Of a stretch of 64,000 bases of DNA, positions 39,596 through 48,904 are shown in pieces. The notes under the pieces are model-generated. The model saw nothing but the letters and a program-made list of their open reading frames with translations. It did not search any database and had not been told where the DNA came from. Both the position numbers and the translations under genes were made by a program. Source of the DNA: an uncultured Dehalococcoidia bacterium (GTDB taxonomy: Bacteria; Chloroflexota; Dehalococcoidia; Lucifugimonadales; CAJWER01); NCBI GenBank assembly GCA_958296115.1, contig OY282442.1, forward strand, positions 1,026,001-1,090,000, given 5' to 3'. Positions within the stretch are counted from its first letter, which is position 1. Each line of letters opens with the position of its first letter.

Positions 39596-39642
39596 CTCTC
39601 ACACCCAACAAGCCTGTTTGGACGCAGGGCGCATGGATTCTG

Positions 39643-40080
39643 ATGGACAAGCTCGACTCCAACATCATAGACATACTTCGGGAAGACGGGCGCGCCTCGA
39701 ACGCTTCGATAGCCCGCAGGGTGGGCGTCAGCGAGGGCACGGTCAGGCGGCGGCTGAGACGTCTGGTCAGGGAAAAGTTCATAGATATAGTCGCCCTGCC
39801 TGACCCCATCAAGCTCGGTTACAGGTCTCAGGCCCTCGTGGGCGTCCAGGTGGAGCCCGACAAAATCGAGCAGGTGGCAAACTGCCTGTCCGACCTCTCC
39901 GAAGTCAACTGGGTGGCCGTAACCACCGGCTCTTACGACGTGTTCGCGTGGGCTACGCTGCCGTCGCCGGAGGCCCTGGGTATCTTCCTGCGCACTCAGG
40001 TCGGGGTCATCCCGGGCGTGCGACGCACGGAGACCTTCGTCAATTTGGACAAGAAGCGGGGGCACGCTATAGCCATATAG
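39643..40080 (+). CDS. Lrp/AsnC family transcriptional regulator
   Basis: 145 residues from ATG 39643 (MDKLDSNIIDILREDGRASN). Residues 1-60 are the winged helix-turn-helix (ASIARRVGVSEGTVRRRLRR); residues 65-145 are the RAM ligand-binding domain (VEPDKIEQVANCLSDL, VAVTTGSYDVF). Family members sense amino acids. The dyad at 39577-39595 suggests autorepression. A strong terminator follows at 40112, so it is a single-gene unit. The ribosome-binding site is weak. Confidence 0.93.
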   Translation: MDKLDSNIIDILREDGRASNASIARRVGVSEGTVRRRLRRLVREKFIDIVALPDPIKLGYRSQALVGVQVEPDKIEQVANCLSDLSEVNWVAVTTGSYDVFAWATLPSPEALGIFLRTQVGVIPGVRRTETFVNLDKKRGHAIAI

Positions 40081-40111
40081 CGACGCCAGGCGAAGCGAGC
40101 CCCCGCAGAAG

Positions 40112-40136
40112 GCCCCCTCGGTAAGGGGGCTTTCTT
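40112..40136 (+). terminator. Rho-independent terminator of the Lrp/AsnC gene
   Basis: GCCCCCT (40112-40118), loop CGGTA, AGGGGGC (40124-40130), then TTTCTT. Confidence 0.88.
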
Positions 40137-40202
40137 GTAGGGGCGCGGCCCGCGGGAGTTGGACCTGTCTGAACCCAGCGGACGACGCTACAGGAGACAG
40201 AT

Positions 40203-41996
40203 ATGCTTAGGACAATCCACTGCGGCGACCTCGGACGCGAGCGCGACGGCCAGCGCGTAACCCTCTGCGGCTGGGTACACAGCCGCAGAGACCATGGCGG
40301 GCTCATCTTCATAGACCTCCGCGACCGGCGCGGCCTCGTCCAGGTCGTATTCAACCCAGAGCTCGCCCCAGACGCCCACGCCGCCGCCGAAAGGTTCCGC
40401 AGCGAATGGGTCATCCAGGTCTCCGGCGACGTCCGCGTCCGACCCGAAGGCACCCTGAACCCTGCGCTCGACACCGGCGAGATTGAGGTCGCCGCAGCCG
40501 ACGTAACCGTCCTGAACGAGTCCAAGACGCCCCCGTTCGAGATAGCCGACGAAGACCTGGAGGTGGACGAGCTCCTCAGGATGAAGTTCCGATACCTCGA
40601 CCTCCGCCGGCCCAAGATGCAGCAGACCCTCACCCTGCGCCACAAGGTCGTCAAGTACATCCGCGACTTTCTGGACGAACGCGGCTTCCTCGAAATCGAA
40701 ACACCCATCCTCATCAAGAGCACCCCGGAGGGCGCGAGGGACTACCTCGTCCCCAGCAGGCTCTACCCAGGACGCTTCTACGCGCTCCCGCAGTCCCCCC
40801 AGCAGCTCAAGCAGCTCCTCATGGTCGCCGGCATGGACAAGTACTTCCAGATTGCCCGGTGCTTCCGCGACGAAGACCCCCGCGCCGACCGCCAGCCCGA
40901 GCACACACAGCTCGACCTCGAGATGAGCTTCGTGGAGCAGGACGACGTCCTAGAGCTTATAGAGGAGCTCTACACGTCCATGATAGAGACGCTCACGCCC
41001 GAAAAGCGCTTGGTCAAGCCCTTCACCCGCCTCACGTACCGCGAGGCCATGGACCGCTTCGCCACCGACAAGCCCGACCTCCGCTTCGACCTCGAGATGG
41101 CAGACCTCACCGACATAGCCGCCGCCAGCCAGTTCCGCGTATTCTCCTCCGCAGCCTCGCGCGGCGAAATCGTCAAGGGCTTCGGCGTCCCCGGCGCAGG
41201 CTCGTATGCCCGGCGCCAGCTCGACGAGCTCGTCGAGCTGGCCAAGACCAGGGGCGCCCAGGGCCTCGTGTACATCGCCCTCGACCCATCGGCCCCGTCC
41301 CTCGACGACCTCACGGCCGATCACGTGAGGTCCCCCGCTGCCCGTTTCCTGTCGCTCGACGAGATCCGCGCCATTGCCGCCCGCGTCGACGCAGGCCCGG
41401 GCGACCTAGCGCTCATCGCCGCAGGCCCGCCCAAGACCGCCAACGTCGTCCTCAGCGCCCTCCGCGGCGAGATGGGCAGACGCCTCAAGCTCGCCGACCC
41501 CGACGAGCTGCGATTCGCCTTCGTCGTGGACTTCCCCCTATTCGAGTGGAACGAGGACGAGGCCCGCTGGGACGCCATGCACCACGCCTTCTCCATGCCC
41601 AACGACGCCACCATAAAGTACCTGGAGAGCGACCCCGGCAAGGTCATAGCCAACCTGTACGACCTCGTATGCAACGGCGAGGAGTGCGCCAGCGGCAGCG
41701 TCAGGGTCCGCAGCCGCTCCCTCCAGGAACGCATATTCGAGGTGCTGGGCTACTCCAAAGAGCAGGTCGGCCAGCGATTCAGCCAGATCCTCGACGCCTT
41801 CGAGTACGGAGCTCCGCCGCACGGCGGCATCGCATCCGGCATAGACCGCCTCGTAATGATACTCACGGGAGCCGACAACATCCGCGACGTCATCGCATTC
41901 CCCAAGACGCAGAACGCCATAGATCCGCTCTTCGAAGCCCCAGACCACGTGGAGGAGAGCCAGCTCAAGGAGCTGCGCGTCTCCATCTCCGAATGA
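40203..41996 (+). CDS. aspS: Aspartyl-tRNA synthetase
   Basis: 597 residues, the long bacterial type. An N-terminal OB-fold anticodon-binding domain (VTLCGWVHSRRDHGGLIFID), class II motif 2 (FQIARCFRDEDPRADRQPEH), the GAD insertion domain (~300-420) and motif 3 (GGIASGIDRLVMIL). It charges tRNA-Asp, and possibly tRNA-Asn if the organism uses transamidation. AGGAGA precedes ATG 40203. The Ldh2-type dehydrogenase gene starts ten bases after the stop. Confidence 0.98.
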   Translation: MLRTIHCGDLGRERDGQRVTLCGWVHSRRDHGGLIFIDLRDRRGLVQVVFNPELAPDAHAAAERFRSEWVIQVSGDVRVRPEGTLNPALDTGEIEVAAADVTVLNESKTPPFEIADEDLEVDELLRMKFRYLDLRRPKMQQTLTLRHKVVKYIRDFLDERGFLEIETPILIKSTPEGARDYLVPSRLYPGRFYALPQSPQQLKQLLMVAGMDKYFQIARCFRDEDPRADRQPEHTQLDLEMSFVEQDDVLELIEELYTSMIETLTPEKRLVKPFTRLTYREAMDRFATDKPDLRFDLEMADLTDIAAASQFRVFSSAASRGEIVKGFGVPGAGSYARRQLDELVELAKTRGAQGLVYIALDPSAPSLDDLTADHVRSPAARFLSLDEIRAIAARVDAGPGDLALIAAGPPKTANVVLSALRGEMGRRLKLADPDELRFAFVVDFPLFEWNEDEARWDAMHHAFSMPNDATIKYLESDPGKVIANLYDLVCNGEECASGSVRVRSRSLQERIFEVLGYSKEQVGQRFSQILDAFEYGAPPHGGIASGIDRLVMILTGADNIRDVIAFPKTQNAIDPLFEAPDHVEESQLKELRVSISE

Positions 41997-42006
41997 GGAG
42001 CCAAAC

Positions 42007-43050
42007 ATGCCAGTCGTACAGCATCACGTACTCGAACGTCTCGCCGTGGACGTATTCACCGCCGCCGGAATACCCGGCGACGAGGCCCGCGTCATTGGCT
42101 CCCACATCGTAACCGCCAACCTGCTCGGCCACGACTCTCACGGCGTCTGGTACATATCCAGGTACGGCGGCCAGGCCCTCGAAGGCTACGTCCCCTGGTC
42201 CGAGCGCGAAGTCCTCAGGGACACCCCGCTCTTCCGCCTCAGCGACGGCCGAGGCGCGCACGGCATAGTCGCGCTCACCCGCGCCGCGCTCGAAGCCGTG
42301 GACAAGGCCCGCGCCTCCGGCATAGGCATGGCCGGCGTCCGCAACGTAACCCACATGGGCAGGCTCGGAGCCTATCCCGCCCTGATAGCCGAGCGGGGCA
42401 TGATAGGCATGGTATGGACGAACACCGGCGGTCTCGCCGTCGCCCCCTTCGGCAGCGCCGACAGGCGCCTCCGACTCGCCCCCGTCGCATACGCCGCGCC
42501 CCGCAGGAACGCCCCGCCCTTCATGCTCGACATGACCTTCAGCGTCGTCGCAGGCGGCAAGATCGAGCAGAAGATAGTCCGAGGCGAGTCCGTCCCCGAA
42601 GGCTGGCTCGTTGACTCCGACGGCCAGTACGTCACCGACGGCGAACGGTACCATGAACAGGAAGCGTCCATCCTCCCACTCGGCGGCCTGCAATTCGGAC
42701 ACAAGGGGCACGGCCTCGGCATGATGATGGAGATGATAGTAGGGCCGCTGACCCTGGCCGGATGCACCGACGGCCATGGCGGGGGCGGCGGCGCCCTCGT
42801 AACCGCCATAGACGTCGCGGCCTTCACGGACGTCGACGCATACCTAGACGAGGTGGAGTCATTCGCGGCATATGTGTCATCCGCCGAGCCGCTGCCAGGC
42901 GTCGAGCGCGTCTATGCCCCCGGCGAGTTGGAGGAGCAGACCAGGAAGCGCCGACTCCAACACGGAATAGACGTGCCGGAGCCGACCTGGGCAGAGATAA
43001 CCGAGATAGCCGACCGGCTGAACGTGCCCATGCCCTCGATAGCTCCCTGA
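42007..43050 (+). CDS. Ldh2/malate dehydrogenase family NAD(P)-dependent oxidoreductase
   Basis: 347 residues, the usual length. Family motifs LLGHDSHGVWYISRY (catalytic His region), GVRNVTHMGRLGAYP and FGHKGHGLGMMMEMIVGPL. These enzymes reduce 2-oxo acids (malate, lactate, ureidoglycolate, delta-1-piperideine-2-carboxylate) and use a fold unlike classical dehydrogenases. ATG at 42007 follows GAGGAG. It is co-directional with and close to aspS, probably by chance of operon structure; substrate not assigned. Confidence 0.92.
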   Translation: MPVVQHHVLERLAVDVFTAAGIPGDEARVIGSHIVTANLLGHDSHGVWYISRYGGQALEGYVPWSEREVLRDTPLFRLSDGRGAHGIVALTRAALEAVDKARASGIGMAGVRNVTHMGRLGAYPALIAERGMIGMVWTNTGGLAVAPFGSADRRLRLAPVAYAAPRRNAPPFMLDMTFSVVAGGKIEQKIVRGESVPEGWLVDSDGQYVTDGERYHEQEASILPLGGLQFGHKGHGLGMMMEMIVGPLTLAGCTDGHGGGGGALVTAIDVAAFTDVDAYLDEVESFAAYVSSAEPLPGVERVYAPGELEEQTRKRRLQHGIDVPEPTWAEITEIADRLNVPMPSIAP

Positions 43051-43132
43051 CCCGTCCCTGCGTCATGCCGATTTGCGAGTATCGCCCCGGCCGGCGATAC
43101 TTTACGCAAGACCGACGAACGGACCTAATCCA

Positions 43133-43699
43133 TTGATTGACGAATCCAAGCTCAAGCAAGCCGCCGCATCCATCATTGAGGCGGTCGGCGACGACCCGGC
43201 GCGCGAGGGACTGGCGGACACCCCAAGGCGTGTCGCCGAAATGTACGCCGAGCTCTTCGCAGGCATCGAGCGGGACCCCGCCGATGTCCTGTCCGTCGGG
43301 TTCGAGGAAGACCGCCATGATGGGATGGTCGCGCTAACAGGCGTGCCCTTCTTCTCCATGTGCGAACATCATCTCCTGCCCTTCTGCGGAGCCGCCGACA
43401 TCGGCTACGTGCCCGGCGCAAAGATAGCCGGCGCAAGCAAGCTCGCCAGGGCCCTCGACATCATCGCCCGCCGGCCTCAGTTGCAGGAGCGCCTGACAGC
43501 GCAGCTTGCCGACGCAATCGAATCCTGCCTGGCGCCCCAGGGCGTCGGCGTCGTCATATCCGCCGAGCACCTCTGCATGACCATCCGCGGCGCGCGAAAG
43601 CCCGGAAGCCGCATCGTAACCTCCGCCATGCGCGGAACCTTCCAGACCGACGCCGCCGTCCGACGCGAGTTCGACTCCGTCAGAGGACGCGCGCATTGA
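43133..43699 (+). CDS. folE: GTP cyclohydrolase I
   Basis: 188 residues from TTG 43133; a TTG at 43073 would give a longer form, and no ribosome-binding site decides. Zinc and active-site motifs FFSMCEHHLLPF, VISAEHLCMTIRGARKPGS and TSAMRGTF are intact. It converts GTP to 7,8-dihydroneopterin triphosphate, the first step of folate or tetrahydrobiopterin synthesis. The stop overlaps the TTG start of the next gene by four bases. Confidence 0.96.
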   Translation: MIDESKLKQAAASIIEAVGDDPAREGLADTPRRVAEMYAELFAGIERDPADVLSVGFEEDRHDGMVALTGVPFFSMCEHHLLPFCGAADIGYVPGAKIAGASKLARALDIIARRPQLQERLTAQLADAIESCLAPQGVGVVISAEHLCMTIRGARKPGSRIVTSAMRGTFQTDAAVRREFDSVRGRAH

Positions 43700-44670
43700 G
43701 CGTCACGCGCCTGCGGACCATCGAAGAGGCGCAGCCGCTCTGGGAACGGATGCTCCCGCATACTCACTCCCCCGTCGTCTTCATGGCCCCGTGGTGGCAG
43801 AGCGTCTGGTGGAAGCGCTTCCGCGGCGAATCCGAGCTCCTCATGATGCTGGTCGACGGCCCGGACGGCCCTGTGGGACTCGCGCCCATGGTCAGAGACG
43901 GCGACACGCTCGCCCTGCTCGGCGGCGGCGACCTGTTCGACTACCGCGACTTCATAGTCCCGCGAGGCTCCGAAGACGCCTTCTGCTCCATCCTCTTCCC
44001 CCGCCTCGAAAGCATGGACTGGAGCGCGCTCCGGCTCGATTCCATACGCGAAGGCTCGCCCACCCTCCGACTCTTCCCGCAGGCCGCCGAAGCCGCGGGC
44101 ATGTCCGTGGAAATCGAAGTCGAGGACGTCGCCCCGGCCGCAGTCCTGCCGACGACCTGGGATGAGTACCTGGCGGCGCTGTCGAAGAAGAACAGGCACG
44201 AGATCAGGCGCAAGATTCGGCGGCTCCACAACGCAGGCCGGCTCGACAGGCGCGTCTGCGAGTCTTCCGAACAGCTCCGACCCATGATGTCCAGCTTCCT
44301 GAGCCTGCTCAGGGCCAGCAATCCGGACAAGGACAGCTTCATGACCGCCGACCGCGAGGCGTTCTTCTTCGACGCCGCCGAAGAATCCGCCCGCCGAGGC
44401 CACCTCAGGCTCGAGCTCACGGCCCTCGACGGCCAGCCCGTGGCGGCGTGCCTCGGATTCGACTACTCAGACGCTTATCTGCTGTATAATAGCGGCTACG
44501 ACCCCGCGCATTCGAGGCTCAGCGTCGGAATCGTCAGCAAGGCGCTGGCTATCCAGGCGGCCATCGAATCCGGCAAGCGCGTCTTTGACTTCCTGCGAGG
44601 CTCGGAGGATTACAAGTACAGGCTCGGAGGCCAGGACCGCCGAATATACCGGCTCGTCATCAGGCGGTAA
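43696..44670 (+). CDS. CelD/BcsL-like GNAT acyltransferase (PF13480 type)
   Basis: 324 residues; TTG 43696 with GAGGA upstream, overlapping folE by TTGA. A duplicated GNAT fold: the first half has WERMLPHTHSPVVFMAPWWQ and FDYRDFIVPRG, the second a typical SKKNRHEIRRKIRRL followed by GYDPAHSRLSVGIVSKALAI and DFLRGSEDYKYRLGG. Relatives take part in exopolysaccharide or cell-envelope acylation. With the GT4 gene that follows, an envelope glycan role is possible. Confidence 0.85.
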   Translation: MSVTRLRTIEEAQPLWERMLPHTHSPVVFMAPWWQSVWWKRFRGESELLMMLVDGPDGPVGLAPMVRDGDTLALLGGGDLFDYRDFIVPRGSEDAFCSILFPRLESMDWSALRLDSIREGSPTLRLFPQAAEAAGMSVEIEVEDVAPAAVLPTTWDEYLAALSKKNRHEIRRKIRRLHNAGRLDRRVCESSEQLRPMMSSFLSLLRASNPDKDSFMTADREAFFFDAAEESARRGHLRLELTALDGQPVAACLGFDYSDAYLLYNSGYDPAHSRLSVGIVSKALAIQAAIESGKRVFDFLRGSEDYKYRLGGQDRRIYRLVIRR

Positions 44671-44714
44671 CGCGCCGACGCCGGACACCCACCTATGACC
44701 CATCGGAGAAGCGA

Positions 44715-45941
44715 ATGCGCCATATCGCCCTGCTGAGCGTCCACGGCTGCCCGTTCGCGCGGCTGGGCGAGCGCGACTCCGGCGGGATGAACGTCTACCT
44801 CTTGCAGGTCGCCCGCGAGCTCGGAAGGCGAGGACACAAGGCCGACGTCTATACCAGGGTCCACGACCCCAACGACCCCGAGATAGTCGAGCTTGGCGAG
44901 AACGCCAGGGTCATCCATCTCTACGCCGGCCCCCACGGCGAGACCAAGCAGGGCCTCCGCAGGCACATCCCGCAGTTCATCCAGAGCCTATCCGCCTTCC
45001 AGCGGCGCGGCGGAACCGCCTACGACCTCGTCCACTCTCACTACTGGCTCTCATGCGCCGCCGGCGTGGAGCTTTCCCGTATGTGGGACGTGCCCCACGT
45101 GGCTACCTTCCACACCCTGGCCCGCGCCAAGATGGAAGCCCGGCCCGCCGAACGGGAGCCGCAGGCCCGCGTCGACGCCGAAGCGGCCGTTACCCGGAGC
45201 GCCCACTCCATCGTCGTGTCCACCGAGCGCGAGCGCGGCGACCTCGCGCGGCTCTACGGACTCCCCCCCGGCAAGGTCCGGGTCGTGCCCGCGGGCGTTG
45301 ACCTGGAGATGTTCCGCCCCATGGACCGCGAGGAGTCCCGAAGGCGGCTTGGGTTGCCTCAGGAGCGCATAATCCTCGCCGTCGCGCAGCGCATCGAGCC
45401 CCTGAAGGGCTTGGACGTCATCATCGAGGCCCTCGCAATCATGGACGGGCGCGAGAACACCCGGTTCGTCATCGTCGGCGGCGACGAGAGCTCCGCGTCC
45501 GAGATAGCTCGCCTCCAGTCGCTCGCGCAAAGGCTCGGCGTGGGAGACAGGGTAACCTTCACGGGCGCGGTCAGGCAGGACGAGCTCCCCGCCTACTACA
45601 GCGCCGCCAACGTCTGCGTACTGCCCTCGTACTACGAAAGCTTCGGACTAGCCGCCCTCGAATCCCTCGCGTGCGGCGCTCCGGTGGTCTCCGCCAGCGT
45701 CGGCGGCCCAATGTCGTTCATAGCGGAGGGCGAGAACGGATTCCTCGTCCCGGACCGCTCCCCAAGGTCATACGCCGACGCCATCGAGTCCGTGATTGGA
45801 GACGGACGCCCGAACCCGGCCATGGCGCAAGCCGCGAGACGCACCGCCGCCGGAATGGGCTGGGACTCAGTGGTGGACAAGCTCCTCGCCCACTACGACT
45901 CGATCATAGCCGAGAGGTGGGCCAGCGCCGCCGGCGCCTAA
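44715..45941 (+). CDS. GT4 family glycosyltransferase (MshA/sucrose-phosphate-synthase-like)
   Basis: 408 residues. The N-terminal Rossmann domain has RDSGGMNVYLLQVARELGRRGH and VHSHYWLSCAAG, the acceptor side of the MshA-like branch. The C-terminal nucleotide-sugar domain has VAQRIEPLKGLDVIIEAL and the EX7E motif ESFGLAALE. ATG at 44715 follows GGAGAAG. The acceptor may be a phosphorylated sugar or inositol, or a lipid; no mycothiol genes are nearby. It is co-directional with the acyltransferase gene. Confidence 0.92.
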   Translation: MRHIALLSVHGCPFARLGERDSGGMNVYLLQVARELGRRGHKADVYTRVHDPNDPEIVELGENARVIHLYAGPHGETKQGLRRHIPQFIQSLSAFQRRGGTAYDLVHSHYWLSCAAGVELSRMWDVPHVATFHTLARAKMEARPAEREPQARVDAEAAVTRSAHSIVVSTERERGDLARLYGLPPGKVRVVPAGVDLEMFRPMDREESRRRLGLPQERIILAVAQRIEPLKGLDVIIEALAIMDGRENTRFVIVGGDESSASEIARLQSLAQRLGVGDRVTFTGAVRQDELPAYYSAANVCVLPSYYESFGLAALESLACGAPVVSASVGGPMSFIAEGENGFLVPDRSPRSYADAIESVIGDGRPNPAMAQAARRTAAGMGWDSVVDKLLAHYDSIIAERWASAAGA

Positions 45942-45958
45942 TAGCCGCGCCGCCTTGC

Positions 45959-46372
45959 CTACGGAAACGTCCAGCCTGCCAGATTCGTAGGCGTGATGGT
46001 GATTAGCGCGAACTCCATCTCGCGGTATGTCTGCTCGGCGTACTGCCTACCCTCTTCCTCGCCGCGGTAGTTGATCGCCATGTCCCACAGCAGCCTCTTG
46101 TCCCAATTCAGCGAGACCTCCGCCGCGCCGTTGACCTGTATGAACCCGCCCGGCTCCGTCTGCCAGGGAATCGAGATGCCAACCCGCGAGTCGTTGCGCA
46201 GGTTGCGGACCTTCACGCTCGAAGGCGCCGACAGCACGTACAGACGCCCGTCCTCGTAGAGGTGCCACACGGGGGCGAGGTGCGGCGAGCCGTCCGGACG
46301 CAGCGTCGCAAGGTTCGACAGCAGCGGCATCCTCAGGTACTCGTCTATCTCTTCGCGCGTCATCCTTGGCAT
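45959..46372 (-). CDS. Pyridoxamine 5'-phosphate oxidase-like (split-barrel flavin) protein
   Basis: 137 residues from ATG 46372 (MPRMTREEIDEYLRMP). The split-barrel FMN or F420-binding fold is shown by LATLRPDGSPHLAPVWHLYE and SSVKVRNLRNDSRVGISI. It is too short and divergent to be PdxH; F420- or FMN-dependent reductase relatives are more likely. The start lies one base after the tmk stop, with GGAGG in the end of tmk, so the two are translationally coupled. It is convergent with the GT4 gene. Confidence 0.85.
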   Translation of the reverse strand: MPRMTREEIDEYLRMPLLSNLATLRPDGSPHLAPVWHLYEDGRLYVLSAPSSVKVRNLRNDSRVGISIPWQTEPGGFIQVNGAAEVSLNWDKRLLWDMAINYRGEEEGRQYAEQTYREMEFALITITPTNLAGWTFP

Positions 46373-46373
46373 T

Positions 46374-47132
46374 TCATCCAACCTCCACGGGCACAGCGGC
46401 TTTCTCGGACAGCCAGAGCGGGAGCGCCTGCGCCTCGGATGCCTCGGCCTCGTTGGGCCGAAGCCTCGACTCGACCTCGTCCCAGATAGTATCCGCCACC
46501 TCGTCAACATCCCGAAAAGCGTCAACCACCGCGAACCGTTCCGGGTTCGCGGCCGCTGTCCTCAGGTAACCTCGGCGCACGCGCTCGTGGAACTCCAACG
46601 GCTCCGCCTCGAAGCGCCGCGTACCCTCGCCGTCTATCCGGCGGGCTTCACCCGCGCCGGGCTGCCCCATCGCCATCTCCAGCTGCGCCGAGCCGAGTCT
46701 CCGAAGCCCGTCCGCTATTGGGCCGTCCAGCAGTATCGTCACGTCCGGAGCTATCCCGCCCGTCGCCAGCCGGTTCACCACCGCCACATCGTCGAGTCCG
46801 ATACGCCGGCCGTAGCCCTGGTATGCCGTGGTGGAGTCCATGTAGCGGTCCGCTATCACCACCGCCTGCGGATCCTTGGCCAGCAATGGGCGTATCGTCT
46901 CGCGCGCCAGGGCCGCCCGCGCAGCCGCGAAGAGCAGCAGCTCGACCTCCGGCGGAAGGCCCCGGTTCTCGTCCCTCAGCCAGTTCCGAAGATACTGCCC
47001 CAGCTCCGTAGAACCCGGCTCACGCACCAGCGCGGTCTGGTATCCCAACCTCGCAAGGCGGCTTCTCAGGCGCTCCGCCTGCGTCGTCTTCCCCGTGCCC
47101 TCGCAGCCCTCGAACGATATGAAGAACCCCAA
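46374..47132 (-). CDS. tmk: Thymidylate kinase
   Basis: 252 residues, about 40 longer than usual because of a C-terminal tail after DTIWDEVESRL and an insertion near GAGEARRIDGEG. P-loop EGCEGTGKTT (8-17), REPGSTELGQ, DRYMDSTTAYQGYGR lid region. It phosphorylates dTMP to dTDP. TTG start with AGGAGGT upstream. It is followed directly by the PNPOx-like gene. Confidence 0.95.
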   Translation of the reverse strand: MGFFISFEGCEGTGKTTQAERLRSRLARLGYQTALVREPGSTELGQYLRNWLRDENRGLPPEVELLLFAAARAALARETIRPLLAKDPQAVVIADRYMDSTTAYQGYGRRIGLDDVAVVNRLATGGIAPDVTILLDGPIADGLRRLGSAQLEMAMGQPGAGEARRIDGEGTRRFEAEPLEFHERVRRGYLRTAAANPERFAVVDAFRDVDEVADTIWDEVESRLRPNEAEASEAQALPLWLSEKAAVPVEVG

Positions 47133-47263
47133 CCCGACCTCCTATCTGGCAGGCGGGTTTGACGTAGAACACCCGCGCCGCGCTCTATCTCGCGCCTGGC
47201 GGCTAGGTTGCCGGCGCGCCCCTCGCCTTGCCGCGGGGCGCTGCCGCCGTCCTCATCGCCGGC

Positions 47264-48862
47264 CTACCGTCTACGCAGGACCACCCGCCTGTCAGGCTCG
47301 CGGCCAGAGCTGCTCGACTCCAATCCGCGGTCCTCCGCAAGCTGGTGCTGCAGGCGGCGTATGTACGCTACCTGCGGGCTCAGGTCGGCGCGGCGCTCGC
47401 CCTCGGCTATCCGGTCCGCCGCCTGCTCGGCCTCCTTGACGGCCTGCTCTATCGTATCCTGATATTCCACCCTCTTGCGGCTGCGCCCCAGCTCCTTCAG
47501 GAACTGGTGTATCTGGGACGACGTATTCTTGCGGAGCACGTACACCGACTTGCCGCCGTTCTCGGCGTCACTGAGCGTCTTCGTCCTGCGGCGATAGTAG
47601 CTCTTGGTCGTCAGCAGCATGTCCGCCGACTCGACGTCGCCCACGACCTCCATTGGCGCGTTGGACGCCTTGACCGCCTGGCGCAGCTTGTCCTTATTCA
47701 CGCCGTAAGGGAGGATGCGTGTAACGGCCTGGCGTCGGGCCGGCGAGTCCTCCGCGGGGGCCTCCTCCCGCTCCTCGCGGCCTCTCACGCGCTGCCGGGA
47801 CCCCGGCCGCCACTCCAATCCCCGGCCGCGCCCGTTCTCCCCAAGTATGGCCGTTTCGACGTACTCCCGCCGGCTCTGCGTCGCGCCCTCGGCGTCGAGA
47901 GTCCTGCACTCGGCCGTGACGGGGTAGCCCCGCAGCATCTTGTCCACCGCGTCCGCGACCTCCGCGTGGATGGTCACGTCGCTCCAGCCCTGTATCTCCA
48001 CCAGGGCGTCGAACGTGGGCGGGGCGCGCCGCTCCAGAACCGTCTTCTGCGTGCGCCGACGCCTGGCCTCGTCGTCGCCCAGCGTAACCGAGTCTATCCC
48101 CCCGACCAGGTCGCACAGGGTCGGGTTCATTATCAGGTTCTCCAGTGTGTTCCCGTGCGCCGTGGCCACCAGCTGCACGCCCCGCTCCGCTATCGTCCGC
48201 GAGGCGTCCGCCTCCAGCTCGGTGCCTATCTCGTCTATGACGATGACCTCCGGCATGTGGTTCTCCACCGCTTCTATCATCACCGCGTGCTGCTGCGAGG
48301 GCGACGGCACCTGCATCCGCCTCGCGCCGCCTATCCCCGCGTGTGGTATGTCCCCGTCGCCCGCGATCTCGTTCGACGTGTCAACCACCACAACCCGCTT
48401 GCCCGCGTCGTCCGCAAGCACGCGGGCGACTTCGCGCAACATCGTCGTCTTGCCCACCCCCGGCCGGCCGAGCAGCAGGACGCTGTTGCCGGTGAACACC
48501 AGGTCCTCGATGATCTTGATGGTGCCGTATACCGCCCGCCCCACCCGCGCGGTCAGCCCGACCACCTTCCCGGTCCTATTGCGTATGGCAGAGATGCGGT
48601 GGAGGGTGCGCTCGATGCCGGCCCTGTTGTCAGCGCCAAACGTCCCGATGCGCTGAACGACGTACTGGATGTCCTCCTCGGTCACTTCGCGCAAGGCGAG
48701 GGAGACAGTCTCCTCGAGGAACCTGGCCTGGGGCTCCCGTCCGAGGTCGAGCACGACCTCGAGCAGGTCATCCAAGCGGCTGCGATTGTTGAAAGGCTCC
48801 GCGATGTGCGGAGGCAGCTTCTCGATAATCTCGTCGAGGTCGCTGTCGATCCACTGCTGCAT
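47264..48862 (-). CDS. Ycf45/SpoIIIAA-like AAA+ ATPase with C-terminal R3H domain
   Basis: 532 residues. The ATPase core has Walker A LLLGRPGVGKTT, Walker B VIVIDEIGTE and the characteristic VGGIDSVTLGDDEA. After a charged linker (~330-380) a second conserved domain (RILPYGVNKDKLRQAVK ... SYYRRRTKTL) precedes an R3H single-stranded nucleic-acid-binding motif (RRLQH). The same order occurs in Ycf45 of plastids and cyanobacteria. Function is unknown; a nucleic-acid-directed motor is likely. It starts ~40 bases after pdxT on the same strand. Confidence 0.88.
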   Translation of the reverse strand: MQQWIDSDLDEIIEKLPPHIAEPFNNRSRLDDLLEVVLDLGREPQARFLEETVSLALREVTEEDIQYVVQRIGTFGADNRAGIERTLHRISAIRNRTGKVVGLTARVGRAVYGTIKIIEDLVFTGNSVLLLGRPGVGKTTMLREVARVLADDAGKRVVVVDTSNEIAGDGDIPHAGIGGARRMQVPSPSQQHAVMIEAVENHMPEVIVIDEIGTELEADASRTIAERGVQLVATAHGNTLENLIMNPTLCDLVGGIDSVTLGDDEARRRRTQKTVLERRAPPTFDALVEIQGWSDVTIHAEVADAVDKMLRGYPVTAECRTLDAEGATQSRREYVETAILGENGRGRGLEWRPGSRQRVRGREEREEAPAEDSPARRQAVTRILPYGVNKDKLRQAVKASNAPMEVVGDVESADMLLTTKSYYRRRTKTLSDAENGGKSVYVLRKNTSSQIHQFLKELGRSRKRVEYQDTIEQAVKEAEQAADRIAEGERRADLSPQVAYIRRLQHQLAEDRGLESSSSGREPDRRVVLRRR

Positions 48863-48904
48863 ATACTGCCGGTTATTCCTCCGCTCATGCGCCGCTCCAC
48901 CCGG

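Noticed and set aside
39034-39642. Longer start for the Lrp/AsnC gene
   Set aside because: It would cover the B-box gene, the promoter and the operator; the helix-turn-helix family starts at MDKLDSN.
45959-46372. PdxH (pyridoxamine phosphate oxidase) because pdxST is nearby
   Set aside because: The protein is too short and lacks the PdxH C-terminal signature; it is a general split-barrel flavoprotein.
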